Shown: piece by piece, positions 18,354-28,239 of the stretch
How positions within the stretch are numbered: position 1 is the stretch's first letter
How the letters are laid out: the number at the start of each line of letters is the position of its first letter
NCBI RefSeq assembly: GCF_008801925.2
Contig: NZ_CP062803.1
Coordinates: forward strand, 2,666,001 to 2,730,000
Reading direction: 5' to 3'
Source: Cupriavidus basilensis
Lineage (GTDB): Bacteria > Pseudomonadota > Gammaproteobacteria > Burkholderiales > Burkholderiaceae
Length of the DNA stretch: 64,000 nt
Notes under the pieces: generated by a model
What the model was told of the DNA's origin: nothing
Databases searched by the model: none
What the model saw: the letters and a program-made list of their open reading frames with translations, nothing else
Made by a program: the position numbers and the translations under genes

Positions 18354-19706
18354 ATGAACATGTTCCACGATATCCGCCGCATTGCCGTGCTGGCCGCGCC
18401 GGTCCTGGTCGGCCAGCTTGCGGTGATCGCCTTTGGCGTGATCGACACCATCATGGCCGGGCGAGCCTCTGCCATCGACCTGGCCGCCGTGGGGCTGGGC
18501 GGGTCCATCTACATCACGGTCTACATCAGCTTGATGGGCGTGCTGCAGGCGCTGGCGCCAATCGCCGGTCAGCTCCATGGCGCCGGGCGCGCGGCGGAAA
18601 TTGGCAGCGAGGTCAGGCAGGCCGCCTGGCTCGGACTGGCACTGGCCATCCCCGGCATGTTGCTGCTGCTGTTCCCCGGCCCGCTGCTGGAGTTTGCCCA
18701 GGCACCGCCGGAGCTGGTCGAAAAGGCAACGCACTACCTGCATATCCAGGCGTTTGGCTTGCCGGCCGCACTGGGCTTTCGCATCTACTCCGCGCTCAAC
18801 AACGCCTTGTCGCGCCCGGTCATGGTGACGGTACTGCAGCTCGTGGGGCTGGTGGTAAAGATTCCGCTCAATGCCTGGTTCATTGACGGTGGCTTCGGCC
18901 TGGCGCCGATGGGCGGGCCGGGCTGCGCGCTGGCCTCGGCGCTGATCAGCTGGATCTGGTGCATCTCCGGCATCCTGATCCTGCGGCGCAACACGGCCTA
19001 CCGCCCGCTGCAGATCTTTTCCAGCTGGGCGTGGCCGCAAGCGCGGCCGATCCGCGCACTGCTGCGCCTGGGCGTGCCGATGGGGCTCACCTACCTGATC
19101 GAGATCACCTCGTTCACGTTGATGTCGATCTTCATCACGCGTATGGGCACCGTGGTGCTGGCTGGCCACCAGATCATCGCCAACCTGGGGGCCGTGGCCT
19201 ATATGTTGCCGCTGTCGCTGGCGATTGCCACCTCCACGCTGGTGGCACAGTCCATCGGCGCGCGCGATCAGGACAGCGCACGCCGCATTGCCCGCCGCGG
19301 CATCTGCCTGGCAGCTACGCTGGCGATCATGGTCGGCGGCCTGCTGTGGATCCTGCGGGAACCGCTGCTGCATGCCTACGCCAAGGATCCGGCAGTGGTA
19401 CGCGCCGCCCTTCCGCTCATGTTGTTCATCGCCTTCTACCAGGCATTCGACGCGGTCCAGGTCATGACGGCATTCATCCTGCGCGCCTACAAGATCGCAC
19501 TGGTGCCGACCCTGATCTACGCGGTGTCTCTCTGGGGAATCGGCCTGGGGGGCGGCTACGTGCTGGGCTTTGGCCTGATCGATGCCTTGCCCGCCTTCAC
19601 GCGGGGAGCCGCGGGGTTCTGGCTGGCTAACAGCATCAGCCTGGCCATCGCCGGCTCGCTGCTGGTGCGCTACTTCGTCACAGTCAGCCGGCGCCGTACA
19701 AGCTGA
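18354..19706 (+). CDS. MATE family efflux transporter
   Basis: This 450-aa, 12-helix exporter has the two six-helix halves typical of the NorM branch. Characteristic segments are GQLAVIAFGVIDTIMAGRAS in helix 1-2 and AGHQIIANLGAVAYMLPLSLAIATSTLVAQSIGA in the second half. MATE proteins expel drugs or metabolites in exchange for sodium or protons; the substrate is not predictable. It lies 24 bp after the GT39-like gene and converges on the tRNA operon. Confidence 0.92.
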   Translation: MNMFHDIRRIAVLAAPVLVGQLAVIAFGVIDTIMAGRASAIDLAAVGLGGSIYITVYISLMGVLQALAPIAGQLHGAGRAAEIGSEVRQAAWLGLALAIPGMLLLLFPGPLLEFAQAPPELVEKATHYLHIQAFGLPAALGFRIYSALNNALSRPVMVTVLQLVGLVVKIPLNAWFIDGGFGLAPMGGPGCALASALISWIWCISGILILRRNTAYRPLQIFSSWAWPQARPIRALLRLGVPMGLTYLIEITSFTLMSIFITRMGTVVLAGHQIIANLGAVAYMLPLSLAIATSTLVAQSIGARDQDSARRIARRGICLAATLAIMVGGLLWILREPLLHAYAKDPAVVRAALPLMLFIAFYQAFDAVQVMTAFILRAYKIALVPTLIYAVSLWGIGLGGGYVLGFGLIDALPAFTRGAAGFWLANSISLAIAGSLLVRYFVTVSRRRTS

Positions 19707-19918
19707 GCAAGCCCGGAACGCGTAGCGGATGGATTATCTCCCCTGCGACAAGGGCATATGGCCGGACAAGCGCAGACCACAGCCAGCCGAACGCCATAAT
19801 GCCTGCCCGGCGAGCAGGCGAAGCCCGACATAATGGCGCTGCACCACCGTGTGCGAGCCGAATCAAATAGCGGGGATTATCGGAAACTGCCCGAGCAAAT
19901 GCCGGACAGCACAGCAAA

Positions 19919-19952
19919 AGAAAAAACCCGCATGGCATAACCATGCGGGTTT
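19919..19952 (-). terminator. Terminator of the tRNA Ala-Glu-Asp operon
   Basis: On the minus strand a 12-bp stem (19952-19941 with 19935-19924) is followed by a U-rich run. It lies 6 bp past the tRNA-Asp CCA end. Confidence 0.85.
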
Positions 19953-19957
19953 AGTTT

Positions 19958-20034
19958 TGGCGGAGTGGACGGGACTCGAACCCGCGACCCCCGGCGTGAC
20001 AGGCCGGTATTCTAACCAACTGAACTACCACTCC
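19958..20034 (-). tRNA. tRNA-Asp (GTC)
   Basis: A 77-nt cloverleaf with acceptor GGAGTGG, anticodon loop CTGTCAC (anticodon GTC), T arm GGTTCGAGTCC and encoded CCA. Last gene of a three-tRNA operon. Confidence 0.97.
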
Positions 20035-20102
20035 ATACTCTTACATATCATCGACAGCAATGCTTTCGACGACAAACCGAACGTTTGGTTACGTTCGTTA
20101 TT

Positions 20103-20178
20103 TGGCGTCCCCAAGGGGATTCGAACCCCTGTACTCACCGTGAAAGGGTGATGTCCTAGGCCTCTAGACGATGGGGAC
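20103..20178 (-). tRNA. tRNA-Glu (TTC)
   Basis: A 76-nt cloverleaf with acceptor GTCCCCA, anticodon loop CTTTCAC (anticodon TTC), T arm GGTTCGAATCC and encoded CCA. Its cognate synthetase gene gltX lies just upstream on the same strand. Confidence 0.97.
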
Positions 20179-20287
20179 AGAAACTTGTCTTTCGACTTAT
20201 TCCGTCTGACACCATGAATACTTAACAACAATATTTTCACGGCACCCTGGAAATCCCGATTTACCACACTCGAAACTTCCGGCATTT

Positions 20288-20363
<76 letters not shown>

Positions 20364-20449
20364 ATGGTACTACGTTGCCGCTTACTTCTTTTTACTACCA
20401 CTGCTTTCGCAGTGTTTCGCGTTTGTTTCTTCGTTTCAGCGAAGACAAG

Positions 20450-20478
20450 ATTATATAAACAACCTTGCTTTTTTGCAA
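20450..20478 (-). promoter_or_regulatory. Promoter of the tRNA operon
   Basis: On the minus strand TTGCAA (20478-20473), a 17-bp spacer and a perfect TATAAT (20455-20450). The implied leader to tRNA-Ala is about 80 nt, in an AT-rich stretch. Confidence 0.8.
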
Positions 20479-20644
20479 CCCCTTTTTTTAACTTTTTTCT
20501 GCGATCCGCATTACTGCGGGATTACTTCTTATCGCTTCCATCCGTTATGCCCGCTTGGTTTTTGTCCGCGCTGCAGGGAGAACAAGATTATGCTGAATTC
20601 CTGGCAGGAGCGCAAGCCCCTGTCAGGAATTTCTGCAAATTATT

Positions 20645-22051
20645 TCAGGCGAGCCCGGCCTGGATGCGGCGCAGCACCGTATCGCGCCCAAACAACTCCA
20701 GCACGGCATCGATGGCAGGCGTCTGCAACTGCCCTGCGACCAGCAGGCGGACCGGCATAGCCAGCTTGGGCATCTTCAGGCCAAACTCGGCCAACACCGC
20801 CTTGAAGGCCGCGCTGATCTCCTCGCGCTTCCACTCGGTGAGTGCCGCCAGCCGCGTGGCCAGGGCCTGCAGTGCCGGCAGGATGTCGGCGTTGAGGTGC
20901 TCTGCCTTGAGCGCCGGATCCGGCTGCGGCTCGCCGCGGTAGAACAGCAGCGCGGCCTGAGCCACGTCCTTCAGGGTATTGGCACGGTCCTTCACCAGCC
21001 CGATGACGCCCTCCAGGCTTGCGCCCTCCACCTTGCCGCCCAGCGCCTCGATGAACGGCTGGGTCAACCCGGCCAGGCGCGCGTTGTCGCCTACCTTGAT
21101 GTAGTGGTTGTTCAGCCAGGCCAGCTTTTCCGGGTTGTACTGCGCCGGCGACTTGCCCAGGTGCTCCAGGTCAAACCATTCAACGAACTGCTCGCGCGAG
21201 AAGATCTCTGCGTCGCCATGTGCCCAGCCCAGGCGGGCCAGGTAGTTGAGGACGGCCTCGGGCAGATAGCCTTCGTCGCGGTAGCCGGTCACGGGCATGG
21301 CGCCATGGCGCTTGCTCATCTTCTCGCCCTGCTCGTTGAGCACGGTCGGCAAGTGAGCGTACACGGGGGCAACGCCGCCCAGCGCACGGATAATGTTGAT
21401 CTGGCGCGGGGTGTTGTTGACGTGGTCGTCGCCGCGGATCACGTGGGTGATGCGCATGTCGAGATCGTCGACGACCACGCAGAAGTTATAGGTCGGCGTG
21501 CCGTCCGGGCGCGCGATCACCAGGTCGTCCAGCTCGTCGTTGGAGATTTCGATCCGGCCCTTGACCGCATCGTCCCAGACCACGCTGCCGCCAATCGGGT
21601 TCTTGAAGCGAATCACCGGCTGCACGCCGGCCGGCGGCGCCGGCAGGACCTTGCCCGGCTCGGGACGCCAGAACCCGTTGTAACGCGGCTTCTCGCCGCG
21701 CTCGCGCTGCGCGTCGCGCAGAGCGTCCAGCTCTTCGGTGCTCATGTAGCACGGATAGGCCAGCTCGCTGTCCAGCATCTGCTTGACCACCTCGCGATAG
21801 CGGTCCATGCGCTCCATCTGGTAGAACGGGCCTTCGTCGATATCGAGATCGAGCCAGGCCATGCCTTCCAGGATCACGTCCACCGATTCCTGCGACGAGC
21901 GCTCGACGTCCGTGTCCTCGATGCGCAGGATGAAATCGCCCTTCATGCGGCGCGCAAAGGCCCAGGGGTAGAGCGCGGAGCGGATATTGCCGAGGTGAAT
22001 GAAGCCGGTCGGGCTCGGCGCGAAGCGGGTGCGGACGCGTTGTTGTGTCAT
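20645..22051 (-). CDS. gltX: Glutamyl-tRNA synthetase
   Basis: This class I synthetase (468 aa) charges tRNA-Glu. The HIGH-type motif is in [11 protein letters not shown] at residues 12-22 and the KMSKS-type loop is EKMSKRHGA. The frame runs 15 nt further to a TTG, but the ATG at 22051 ([10 protein letters not shown]) gives the normal N-terminus. No Shine-Dalgarno is visible upstream; instead a terminator-like hairpin ends 13 nt before the ATG (see findings). It is upstream of the operon that contains tRNA-Glu. Confidence 0.97.
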   Translation of the reverse strand: MTQQRVRTRFAPSPTGFIHLGNIRSALYPWAFARRMKGDFILRIEDTDVERSSQESVDVILEGMAWLDLDIDEGPFYQMERMDRYREVVKQMLDSELAYPCYMSTEELDALRDAQRERGEKPRYNGFWRPEPGKVLPAPPAGVQPVIRFKNPIGGSVVWDDAVKGRIEISNDELDDLVIARPDGTPTYNFCVVVDDLDMRITHVIRGDDHVNNTPRQINIIRALGGVAPVYAHLPTVLNEQGEKMSKRHGAMPVTGYRDEGYLPEAVLNYLARLGWAHGDAEIFSREQFVEWFDLEHLGKSPAQYNPEKLAWLNNHYIKVGDNARLAGLTQPFIEALGGKVEGASLEGVIGLVKDRANTLKDVAQAALLFYRGEPQPDPALKAEHLNADILPALQALATRLAALTEWKREEISAAFKAVLAEFGLKMPKLAMPVRLLVAGQLQTPAIDAVLELFGRDTVLRRIQAGLA

Positions 22052-22064
22052 AGAGGAATGAAAC

Positions 22065-22094
22065 AAAAAAGCCCGCGCACGAATGCGCGCAGGC
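22065..22094 (-). terminator. Terminator-like hairpin in the gltX leader (candidate attenuator)
   Basis: On the minus strand GCC-TG-CGCGCA, loop TTCG, TGCGCGGGC is followed by six T residues. It gives 9 paired bases with a 2-nt bulge. It lies downstream of the gltX promoter and upstream of the gltX start codon. Confidence 0.65.
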
Positions 22095-22113
22095 CTGGGT
22101 GTAGGATCGCCGC

Positions 22114-22122
22114 ATTATAGCA
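22114..22122 (-). promoter_or_regulatory. gltX promoter (extended -10)
   Basis: TGCTATAAT on the minus strand is a perfect extended -10. No good -35 is visible. The predicted start is near 22107, giving a leader of about 56 nt. Confidence 0.65.
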
Positions 22123-22300
22123 AGCAGGGCGCGGCATCCCGCCCCATCCGGCGCCGGGATGCCCGGCCGGGCGGAATCATTTATGCTCTGCCCGGTCTGA
22201 ATGCTGTCGCGCGGGACGCGTGGCCGGCGCGGACGGCACATTCCTGCCGTCCGCGCCGCTAGCCGTGTCGAATGCGCCACTTCCCTTCCCTCGATTATCC

Positions 22301-23251
22301 ATGCAACGACGCAATTTCCTTGGCGCCGGCGCGGCAGCACTGCTGGCCGCCTGCTCCTTTGGCCCCAAGCCGGGCACCCTCACCGCCGCACCGGAAACAC
22401 CGGCCCTGCCGTCCGTGGTGCCCGTGGTGCCACCTCGCCCCATCAGGATCGGCCTCGCGCTTGGCGGCGGCGCCGCGCGCGGCTTCGCCCATATCGGCGT
22501 GATCAAGGCACTGGAGGCACAAGGCATCCACCCGGACCTTGTTACCGGCACCAGCGCGGGCGCGGTGGTCGCAGCGCTCTATGCCTCGGGCATGAGCGGC
22601 TTCCAGCTTAACAAGCTGGCGCTGACGATGGACGAAGCCGCCATCGCCGACTGGGCCCTGCCCTTCGGCACCCGTTTCGGCGGCTGGCTCAAGGGCGAGG
22701 CGCTGCAGAACTATGTGAACAAGCTGGTCGCCAATCGCCCCATCGAGTCCATGAAACTGCCGCTGGGCATCGTCGCCACCGATCTCAAGACCGGCCAGGG
22801 CATCCTGTTCCGGCGCGGCAACACGGGCCAGGCGGTGCGCGCGTCGAGTAGCGTACCGGGGGTGTTCCAGCCGGTCTCGATCCAGGGACACGACTACGTG
22901 GACGGCGGCCTGGTCGAGCCCGTGCCGGTGGACTCTGCGCGCACCATGGGCGCGGACTTCGTGATTGCCGTGAATATCTCCGCCGAGCCTTCCAGCCAGA
23001 AAAGCAATGGCCAGAGCGGGGTATTGCTGCAGACCACCGCCATCATGGGGCAGTCGATCAGCAAAATGGCGCTGGCGCGAGCCGACATTGTGATCCGCCC
23101 CGACCTGCCGGACATGGGCGGCAGCGACTTCAACTCGCGCAACCGTGCCATCCTGGCCGGCGAGCAAGCCGCCGCCGCCGTGATGGCGAGCCTGCGCGAC
23201 AAGCTCGCCCAGGCTCGACTGCGGCCTGCCGGAACGGTAGCCGCGCAGTAA
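22301..23251 (+). CDS. Patatin-like phospholipase, putative lipoprotein
   Basis: This 316-aa serine lipid hydrolase has the patatin oxyanion motif GGGAARG (residues 55-61), the nucleophile elbow GTSAG with Ser85, and the DGG motif with Asp201, so the Ser-Asp dyad is complete. The N-terminus MQRRNFLGAGAAALLAAC combines a twin-arginine-like RRNFL with a lipobox ending at Cys18, which suggests export and lipid anchoring. The frame is open from 22220, but the ATG at 22301 gives this signal peptide. It resembles the RssA/YchK group. It converges on the NlpC/P60 gene across a bidirectional terminator. Confidence 0.85.
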   Translation: MQRRNFLGAGAAALLAACSFGPKPGTLTAAPETPALPSVVPVVPPRPIRIGLALGGGAARGFAHIGVIKALEAQGIHPDLVTGTSAGAVVAALYASGMSGFQLNKLALTMDEAAIADWALPFGTRFGGWLKGEALQNYVNKLVANRPIESMKLPLGIVATDLKTGQGILFRRGNTGQAVRASSSVPGVFQPVSIQGHDYVDGGLVEPVPVDSARTMGADFVIAVNISAEPSSQKSNGQSGVLLQTTAIMGQSISKMALARADIVIRPDLPDMGGSDFNSRNRAILAGEQAAAAVMASLRDKLAQARLRPAGTVAAQ

Positions 23252-23267
23252 GGGCAAAGCACAAACG

Positions 23268-23296
23268 AAAAAAGGACTGCGTGGCAGTCCTTTTTT
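23268..23296. terminator. Bidirectional terminator between patatin and NlpC/P60 genes
   Basis: A 13-bp stem AAAAAAGGACTGC/GCAGTCCTTTTTT with a GTG loop gives U tracts on both strands. Confidence 0.9.
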
Positions 23297-23329
23297 CTTG
23301 ACTGGCGCGGACCCGGGTCCGCGAGCCGA

Positions 23330-24016
23330 TCAGCCGCCGTAGAGCGGGCGGTTGACTGCATTCGGATCGAAACGCTTCAGGGTCTCGACCATATTGCCAA
23401 GGTTGTTGGCGCTGCCGCTGTCCTGCGGCGCGTCGTCGATTCGGCGCGCACCGTTATAGCGCGTCACCCAATATGAGGCACGCATGTCGTCGACGCGGAT
23501 CTTGCTGCCGGTGGACGGTGCGTGCACGAACTTGTTGTCGCCAATATAGATGCCAACATGCGAGAAGGTGTGGCGCATGGTGTTGAAGAACACCAGGTCG
23601 CCGGGGCGCAGGTCGTTGGATGCCACGGTCGTGCCGACCTGGCTCATCTCGACCGAGCGGCGCGGCAGCACGAAGCCAAAGGTGTCATTGAACACGTAGC
23701 GAACGAAGCCGCTGCAGTCCAGGCCCGATTCGGGGCTGTTGCCACCGAAGCGGTAGCGCACGCCAATCAGCCCGAGGGCATTCATGACCAGGTCGCCAGC
23801 CTTGCTGGCCACATGGCTGGTGGAATTCATGACCGAAGAGAGCAAGCCACGCTTGCCTTCCGGATGTGGGTCCGCACTCAGTTCGGTACGTGCATCGATG
23901 CGGGCGTCGGGATCCTTGAACACCGTATCAGCCAGCACTCCATTCGATAGAGTGGCACCGCAGGCAATGGCAATTCCTACGGCGCCGCGCGCCAGGGAAT
24001 GAAGCATTCGCTGCAT
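23330..24016 (-). CDS. NlpC/P60 family cell-wall hydrolase
   Basis: This 228-aa exported peptidoglycan endopeptidase has its catalytic Cys101 in SGLDCSGFV, His153 in FSHVGIYIG and His165 in KFVHAPS. The N-terminal MQRMLHSLARGAVGIAIACG is a signal peptide, followed by a short linker. The frame is open upstream to 24157, but the ATG at 24016 follows a strong AGGAGA. Proteins of this type cleave D-Glu-diaminopimelate-type bonds in cell-wall stem peptides. It ends at the shared terminator with the patatin gene. Confidence 0.88.
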   Translation of the reverse strand: MQRMLHSLARGAVGIAIACGATLSNGVLADTVFKDPDARIDARTELSADPHPEGKRGLLSSVMNSTSHVASKAGDLVMNALGLIGVRYRFGGNSPESGLDCSGFVRYVFNDTFGFVLPRRSVEMSQVGTTVASNDLRPGDLVFFNTMRHTFSHVGIYIGDNKFVHAPSTGSKIRVDDMRASYWVTRYNGARRIDDAPQDSGSANNLGNMVETLKRFDPNAVNRPLYGG

Positions 24017-24179
24017 TGGTTCTCCTGATGAATCGTTCTTGACCGGCCCCGGGAAAACGCACCGGGCGGGCTTGAAATCAATGGGATGACTCGCACGCAA
24101 AAAGCAGACCAAGTGATGCAAACCACTCGCCACATGCATAAGCGACGCGCGAACCACCCCCGAAAATAGTTCTCGCCGG

Positions 24180-24208
24180 ATGGTATAAGGTTGTCATCCA
24201 CATGTCAA
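24180..24208 (-). promoter_or_regulatory. Candidate promoter of the NlpC/P60 gene
   Basis: A perfect TTGACA (24208-24203) and TACCAT (24185-24180) lie 17 bp apart on the minus strand. The leader would be about 155 nt. Confidence 0.5.
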
Positions 24209-24302
24209 AGTTCGTTACAAAATTCAAATAAAACGCTTTGCAATCAAGGCCATACGACGAAAGTCGCAGATGCTTTCTCGGTTTGATTATGTCAACCGCA
24301 GG

Positions 24303-26048
24303 TCAATCGGGTGACACCCTGAGTTCGACCGCACCAATTTGTGGCGGCGTCGGATCGCTTGCACCAATTTCGGCCGCGATCATGAGTTTGCGGGTGTATG
24401 CGTGCTGCGGCGCACCCAGCACGGTCTCGGTATCGCCCGCCTCGACCACCTCGCCGGACTTCATCACGATGACGCGGTGCGCCATGGCGCGAATCACCGC
24501 CAGGTCGTGGCTGATGAAGAGATAGCTCAGGTTGTACTTGCGCTGCAATTGTGTCAGGAGCGCCAGCACCTGCTGCTGGATGGACACGTCGAGCGCCGAG
24601 GTGGGTTCGTCGAGCACCAGCACCTGCGGCTTGAGGATCAGCACGCGCGCAATGGCAACGCGCTGGCGCTGGCCACCCGAGAACTCGTGCGGATACCGCC
24701 CCAGGGCCGTGCGGTCCATGCCTACCTCTCGCAGCGCCTCGGTGACGCGCTGGCGCATGGCATCGCGCGACAAGCCAGGCTGGTGCAGGGCAAGGCCCTC
24801 CCCCACGATCTGCTCGATGGTCATGCGCGGCGACAACGAGCCGAACGGGTCCTGGAACACCACCTGCAGGCGCGAGCGCAAGGTGCTGCGCTCGCGCCGC
24901 GAGACCTCGTCCAGGCTCTTGCCCAGGAACTGGATATCCCCGGCGCTGCGGCGCTGCAAGTTCAGCACGGCATGGGCCAACGTGGTCTTGCCGGAGCCCG
25001 ATTCGCCCACGATGCCGATGGTCTCGCCCTCGCGCAGCGCGAAATTCACGTCCTTGACGGCGGCAAACTGGTCGCGGCCAAACCATCCGGCCAGGCCGCG
25101 GCGCTTGCGCGCATAGTTCACGCACAAGCCGCGCGCCTCCAGCAACACGGGGGCTAGCGGCACCAGCGGCAGCACCTCACGCCGCGGCCGGCTGTCGATC
25201 AGCTTACGGGTATAGGGATGCTGGGGCGCCGCGAATACCGCGGCGGTCTCGCCCACCTCGACCAGCACGCCTTTCTCCATCACCCCCACCCGCTGGGCAA
25301 AGGCCCGGACCAGGTTGAGGTCGTGCGTGATCAGCATCACGGCCATGCCGAACTCCGCCTGCAGGTCGCGCAGCAACTCCAGGATCTGCACCCGGATGGT
25401 CACGTCCAGCGCCGTGGTGGGCTCGTCGGCCAGCAGCAGCTTGGGCCGGCAGGCAAGCGCCATGGCGATCATGGCGCGCTGGCGCTGGCCGCCCGAAAGC
25501 TGGTGGGGAAAGCTGTCGAAACGGTGCGCCGCGTCGCTGATGCCCGTGCGCTCGAGCAGCGCGATGGCGCGCTCGCGCGCCGCGCGCCGGTCCAGGCCCT
25601 CATGCAGCGCCAGCGTCTCCACGATCTGGTTGCCGATCGTGTAGAGCGGGTTGAGCGCGGTCATCGGCTCCTGGAAGATCATGGCGATGTCGGCGCCGCG
25701 GATGCCACGCATCTCGCGCTCCGACACCTTGAGCAAGTCGCGCCCCTCGAAACGCACCGAGCCCTGGTAGCGCGCGTCCTCCACCAGGCGCAGCATGGCC
25801 AGCGCAGTGACCGTCTTGCCCGAGCCTGACTCGCCCACCAGCGCGAAGCGCTCGCCGGCGCGCAGGTCGAAGCTGACATCGCGCACCGCCCGGGTGGCAT
25901 CCTCGCCATGGCCGAAGGTAACTGACAAGCGCTCGATGCACATCAGCGGGCCGGTGGCATCCCCCTTGGCTTGCGCGGGTTGCGTTGGGTCGTTGGCGCT
26001 GGCTTGCGTGGCCCGTGTGGACTGCGTGGCTTGTTGCATTGCGCTCAT
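24303..26048 (-). CDS. yejF: Oligopeptide ABC transporter ATP-binding protein (double NBD)
   Basis: This 581-aa fusion of two ABC ATPases has two Walker A motifs ([10 protein letters not shown] and [11 protein letters not shown]), two signature motifs (LSGGQRQR and FSGGQRQR) and two Walker B segments ([24 protein letters not shown]). This double architecture, together with the adjacent yejE/B/A homologues, marks the YejF subunit of a peptide importer, known in E. coli for microcin C uptake. The ATG overlaps the yejE stop by 4 nt (ATGA), so translation is coupled. It is the last gene of the operon. Confidence 0.9.
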   Translation of the reverse strand: MSAMQQATQSTRATQASANDPTQPAQAKGDATGPLMCIERLSVTFGHGEDATRAVRDVSFDLRAGERFALVGESGSGKTVTALAMLRLVEDARYQGSVRFEGRDLLKVSEREMRGIRGADIAMIFQEPMTALNPLYTIGNQIVETLALHEGLDRRAARERAIALLERTGISDAAHRFDSFPHQLSGGQRQRAMIAMALACRPKLLLADEPTTALDVTIRVQILELLRDLQAEFGMAVMLITHDLNLVRAFAQRVGVMEKGVLVEVGETAAVFAAPQHPYTRKLIDSRPRREVLPLVPLAPVLLEARGLCVNYARKRRGLAGWFGRDQFAAVKDVNFALREGETIGIVGESGSGKTTLAHAVLNLQRRSAGDIQFLGKSLDEVSRRERSTLRSRLQVVFQDPFGSLSPRMTIEQIVGEGLALHQPGLSRDAMRQRVTEALREVGMDRTALGRYPHEFSGGQRQRVAIARVLILKPQVLVLDEPTSALDVSIQQQVLALLTQLQRKYNLSYLFISHDLAVIRAMAHRVIVMKSGEVVEAGDTETVLGAPQHAYTRKLMIAAEIGASDPTPPQIGAVELRVSPD

Positions 26049-27172
26049 GACACCGCCTCGGCCGCGGGAGAGCCTTCTGGCGCCTTCGGCTCAACACGGC
26101 CGCGCAGCTGGGCCAGGCCCAGGCGCGTATCAAAGGCATCGCGCAGCGCGTCACCCATGAACGTCAGCAGCAGCAGCGTCACCACCAGTACGGCAAAGGT
26201 CGACAAGGAAATCCACCAGGCATCGAGGTTGGCCTTGCCTTGCGCCAGCAGCTCGCCCAGGCTCGGCGTGGTGGGTGGCACGCCAAGGCCGAGGAAGTCG
26301 AGGCTGGTCAGGGCCAGGATGGCTGCACTCATGCGAAATGGCAGGAAGGTGATGACCGGTGTCAGGCTGTTGGGAAGAATATGGCGCCACATGATCTGTA
26401 CATTGGACAGTCCCAGCGCCCGCGCCGCCTTGACGTAATCGAGCGAGCGGTTGCGATAGAACTCAGCGCGCACGTAGTCCGACAAACCCATCCAGCCGAA
26501 CAGCGAAAGCAGGATAATCAGCAGCGCCAGGCTCGGCGTGAAGATGGACGCGAAGATGATCAGCAGGTAGAGCTCGGGCATCGAACTCCAGATCTCGATG
26601 GCGCGCTGCGAGATCAGGTCGAAGCGCCCGCCGAAGAAACCCATCAGTGCGCCCGTCAAGGTGCCGATCACCACGCCGATCAACGTCAGCGCCAGGCTGA
26701 ACAGCACCGAGACGCGGAACCCATAGAGCAGCCGTGCCAGCACGTCGCGCCCGCGGTCATCGGTGCCTAGCCAGTTCTCCGCGGAAGGCGGCGCCGGATT
26801 TGGCTCCTTGGAGAAATAGTTGATCGAGTCGTACGAGTACCGGTTGGGCGGAAAGATGGCGAAATTGCCGTTGCTGGTGATGCGGTCGCGGATAAACGGA
26901 TCGAGATAGTCAGCCTTGGTGGGAAAGTCCCCGTCGAAAGTGCTCTCGGCGTAAGTCTTGACAATGGGGAAATACCACTCGCCCTTGTACTTCACCACCA
27001 GCGGCCGGTCGCTGGACAAGGTCTCGGCGACCATGCTCAGCAGGAAAATGGCGACGAAGAGGATCAGGCTCCAGTAGCCCAGGCGATTGCGGCGAAAGCG
27101 CTGCCAGGCGCGCTGGCGCGGCGACAGGGAATGCGGCAGCCCGTTGGGAAGCGTGCGCGAGCTGAATTTCAT
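26045..27172 (-). CDS. yejE: Oligopeptide ABC transporter permease
   Basis: This 375-aa inner membrane permease has a large periplasmic loop after the first helix and the EAA-type cytoplasmic loop (YVKAARALGLSNVQIMWRHILPNS). The length and the first-loop insertion are typical of YejE rather than DppC. The start at 27172 overlaps the yejB stop by 4 nt, and its own stop overlaps yejF, so the three genes are translationally chained. Confidence 0.9.
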   Translation of the reverse strand: MKFSSRTLPNGLPHSLSPRQRAWQRFRRNRLGYWSLILFVAIFLLSMVAETLSSDRPLVVKYKGEWYFPIVKTYAESTFDGDFPTKADYLDPFIRDRITSNGNFAIFPPNRYSYDSINYFSKEPNPAPPSAENWLGTDDRGRDVLARLLYGFRVSVLFSLALTLIGVVIGTLTGALMGFFGGRFDLISQRAIEIWSSMPELYLLIIFASIFTPSLALLIILLSLFGWMGLSDYVRAEFYRNRSLDYVKAARALGLSNVQIMWRHILPNSLTPVITFLPFRMSAAILALTSLDFLGLGVPPTTPSLGELLAQGKANLDAWWISLSTFAVLVVTLLLLTFMGDALRDAFDTRLGLAQLRGRVEPKAPEGSPAAEAVS

Positions 27173-28221
27173 CGGTGCACCGCCTCGAAGTGAATGCGCG
27201 GGTCGACCATCACATAGCAAACGTCAGAGATCAGCCGCGTCACCAGGCCGATCAAGGTGAACAGGTAGAGCGTGCCCAGCACGACAGGATAGTCCCGCCG
27301 CAGCACCGCCTCGTAGGACAGCAGGCCAAGCCCGTCGAGCGAAAACAAGGTTTCGATCAGCAGGGAGCCAGTAAAGAAAGCGCCGATGAAGGCCGCCGGG
27401 AAACCGGTCACGAGCGGAATCAGCGCGTTACGGAAGACGTGTTTCCAAAGCACGCGCCGCTCCGCCAGCCCCTTGGCGCGGGCGGTCAGGACGTACTGCT
27501 TGCGGATCTCCTCCAGGAACGCGTTCTTGGTCAGCATGGTGACGACCGCGAAGCTGCCCACCACCGAGGCGGTGATCGGCAGCACGAGGTGCCACAGGTA
27601 ATCCATCACCTTGCCCATCAGCGTGAGCTGGTCCCAGTTGTCCGACGTGAGGCCGCGCAAGGGGAACCACTGCACAAAGGTGCCGCCTCCGAACAGCACC
27701 AGCAGCAACACGCCCAGCACGAAGCCTGGTATGGCATAGCCCACCAGCACCACCATGCTGGTCACGACGTCGAAGCGGCTGCCCGCCCGGATCGCCTTGG
27801 ATATGCCGAGCGGCACCGATATCAGGTAGGTCAGGAAAAAGGTCCATAGCCCCAGGCTGACCGAGACCGGCATCTTCGACTTCACCAGCTCCCACACACT
27901 GCGGTGCTGGAAATAGCTCTGCCCGAGGTCAAACTGGGCGAAGCGCTTGAGCATCATGAAATAGCGCTCCAGCGGCGGCTTGTCGAAGCCATACAAGGCC
28001 TGGATTTCCTTGATCTTGTCGGGGTCCACGCCGCGCCGGCCGCGATACTCCGCGCCGCCGCCGCTGGCCTCCCCGCCACCGCCACCCCGCCCCTTGAGCT
28101 CCAGCATCATTTGTTCGACCGGGCCTCCCGGCACGAACTGGATCACCGCGAACGTCAGGGTAATGACGCCGAGCAGGGTCGGGATCATCAACAGTACGCG
28201 CTTGAGCAGATAGGCGAGCAT
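27169..28221 (-). CDS. yejB: Oligopeptide ABC transporter permease
   Basis: This 350-aa permease begins MLAYLLKRVLLMIPTLLGVI, the conserved DppB/YejB start, and has the EAA loop YVLTARAKGLAERRVLWKHVFRNALIPLV. A Gly/Glu-rich insertion (GRGGGGGEASGGGAEYRGRRG) sits in the first periplasmic loop, as in YejB proteins. It follows yejA after 18 bp. Confidence 0.9.
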   Translation of the reverse strand: MLAYLLKRVLLMIPTLLGVITLTFAVIQFVPGGPVEQMMLELKGRGGGGGEASGGGAEYRGRRGVDPDKIKEIQALYGFDKPPLERYFMMLKRFAQFDLGQSYFQHRSVWELVKSKMPVSVSLGLWTFFLTYLISVPLGISKAIRAGSRFDVVTSMVVLVGYAIPGFVLGVLLLVLFGGGTFVQWFPLRGLTSDNWDQLTLMGKVMDYLWHLVLPITASVVGSFAVVTMLTKNAFLEEIRKQYVLTARAKGLAERRVLWKHVFRNALIPLVTGFPAAFIGAFFTGSLLIETLFSLDGLGLLSYEAVLRRDYPVVLGTLYLFTLIGLVTRLISDVCYVMVDPRIHFEAVHR

Positions 28222-28239
28222 CTTGTTTCCTCGTCGCGC

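Noticed and set aside
16884..19373. 829-aa open frame on the minus strand
   Set aside because: Antisense to the GT39-like and MATE genes; Gln/Arg/His-rich composition without any family motif.
19707..19918. Prophage or island attachment site beside the tRNA genes
   Set aside because: No integrase, no repeated tRNA 3' end, and ordinary housekeeping genes on both sides.
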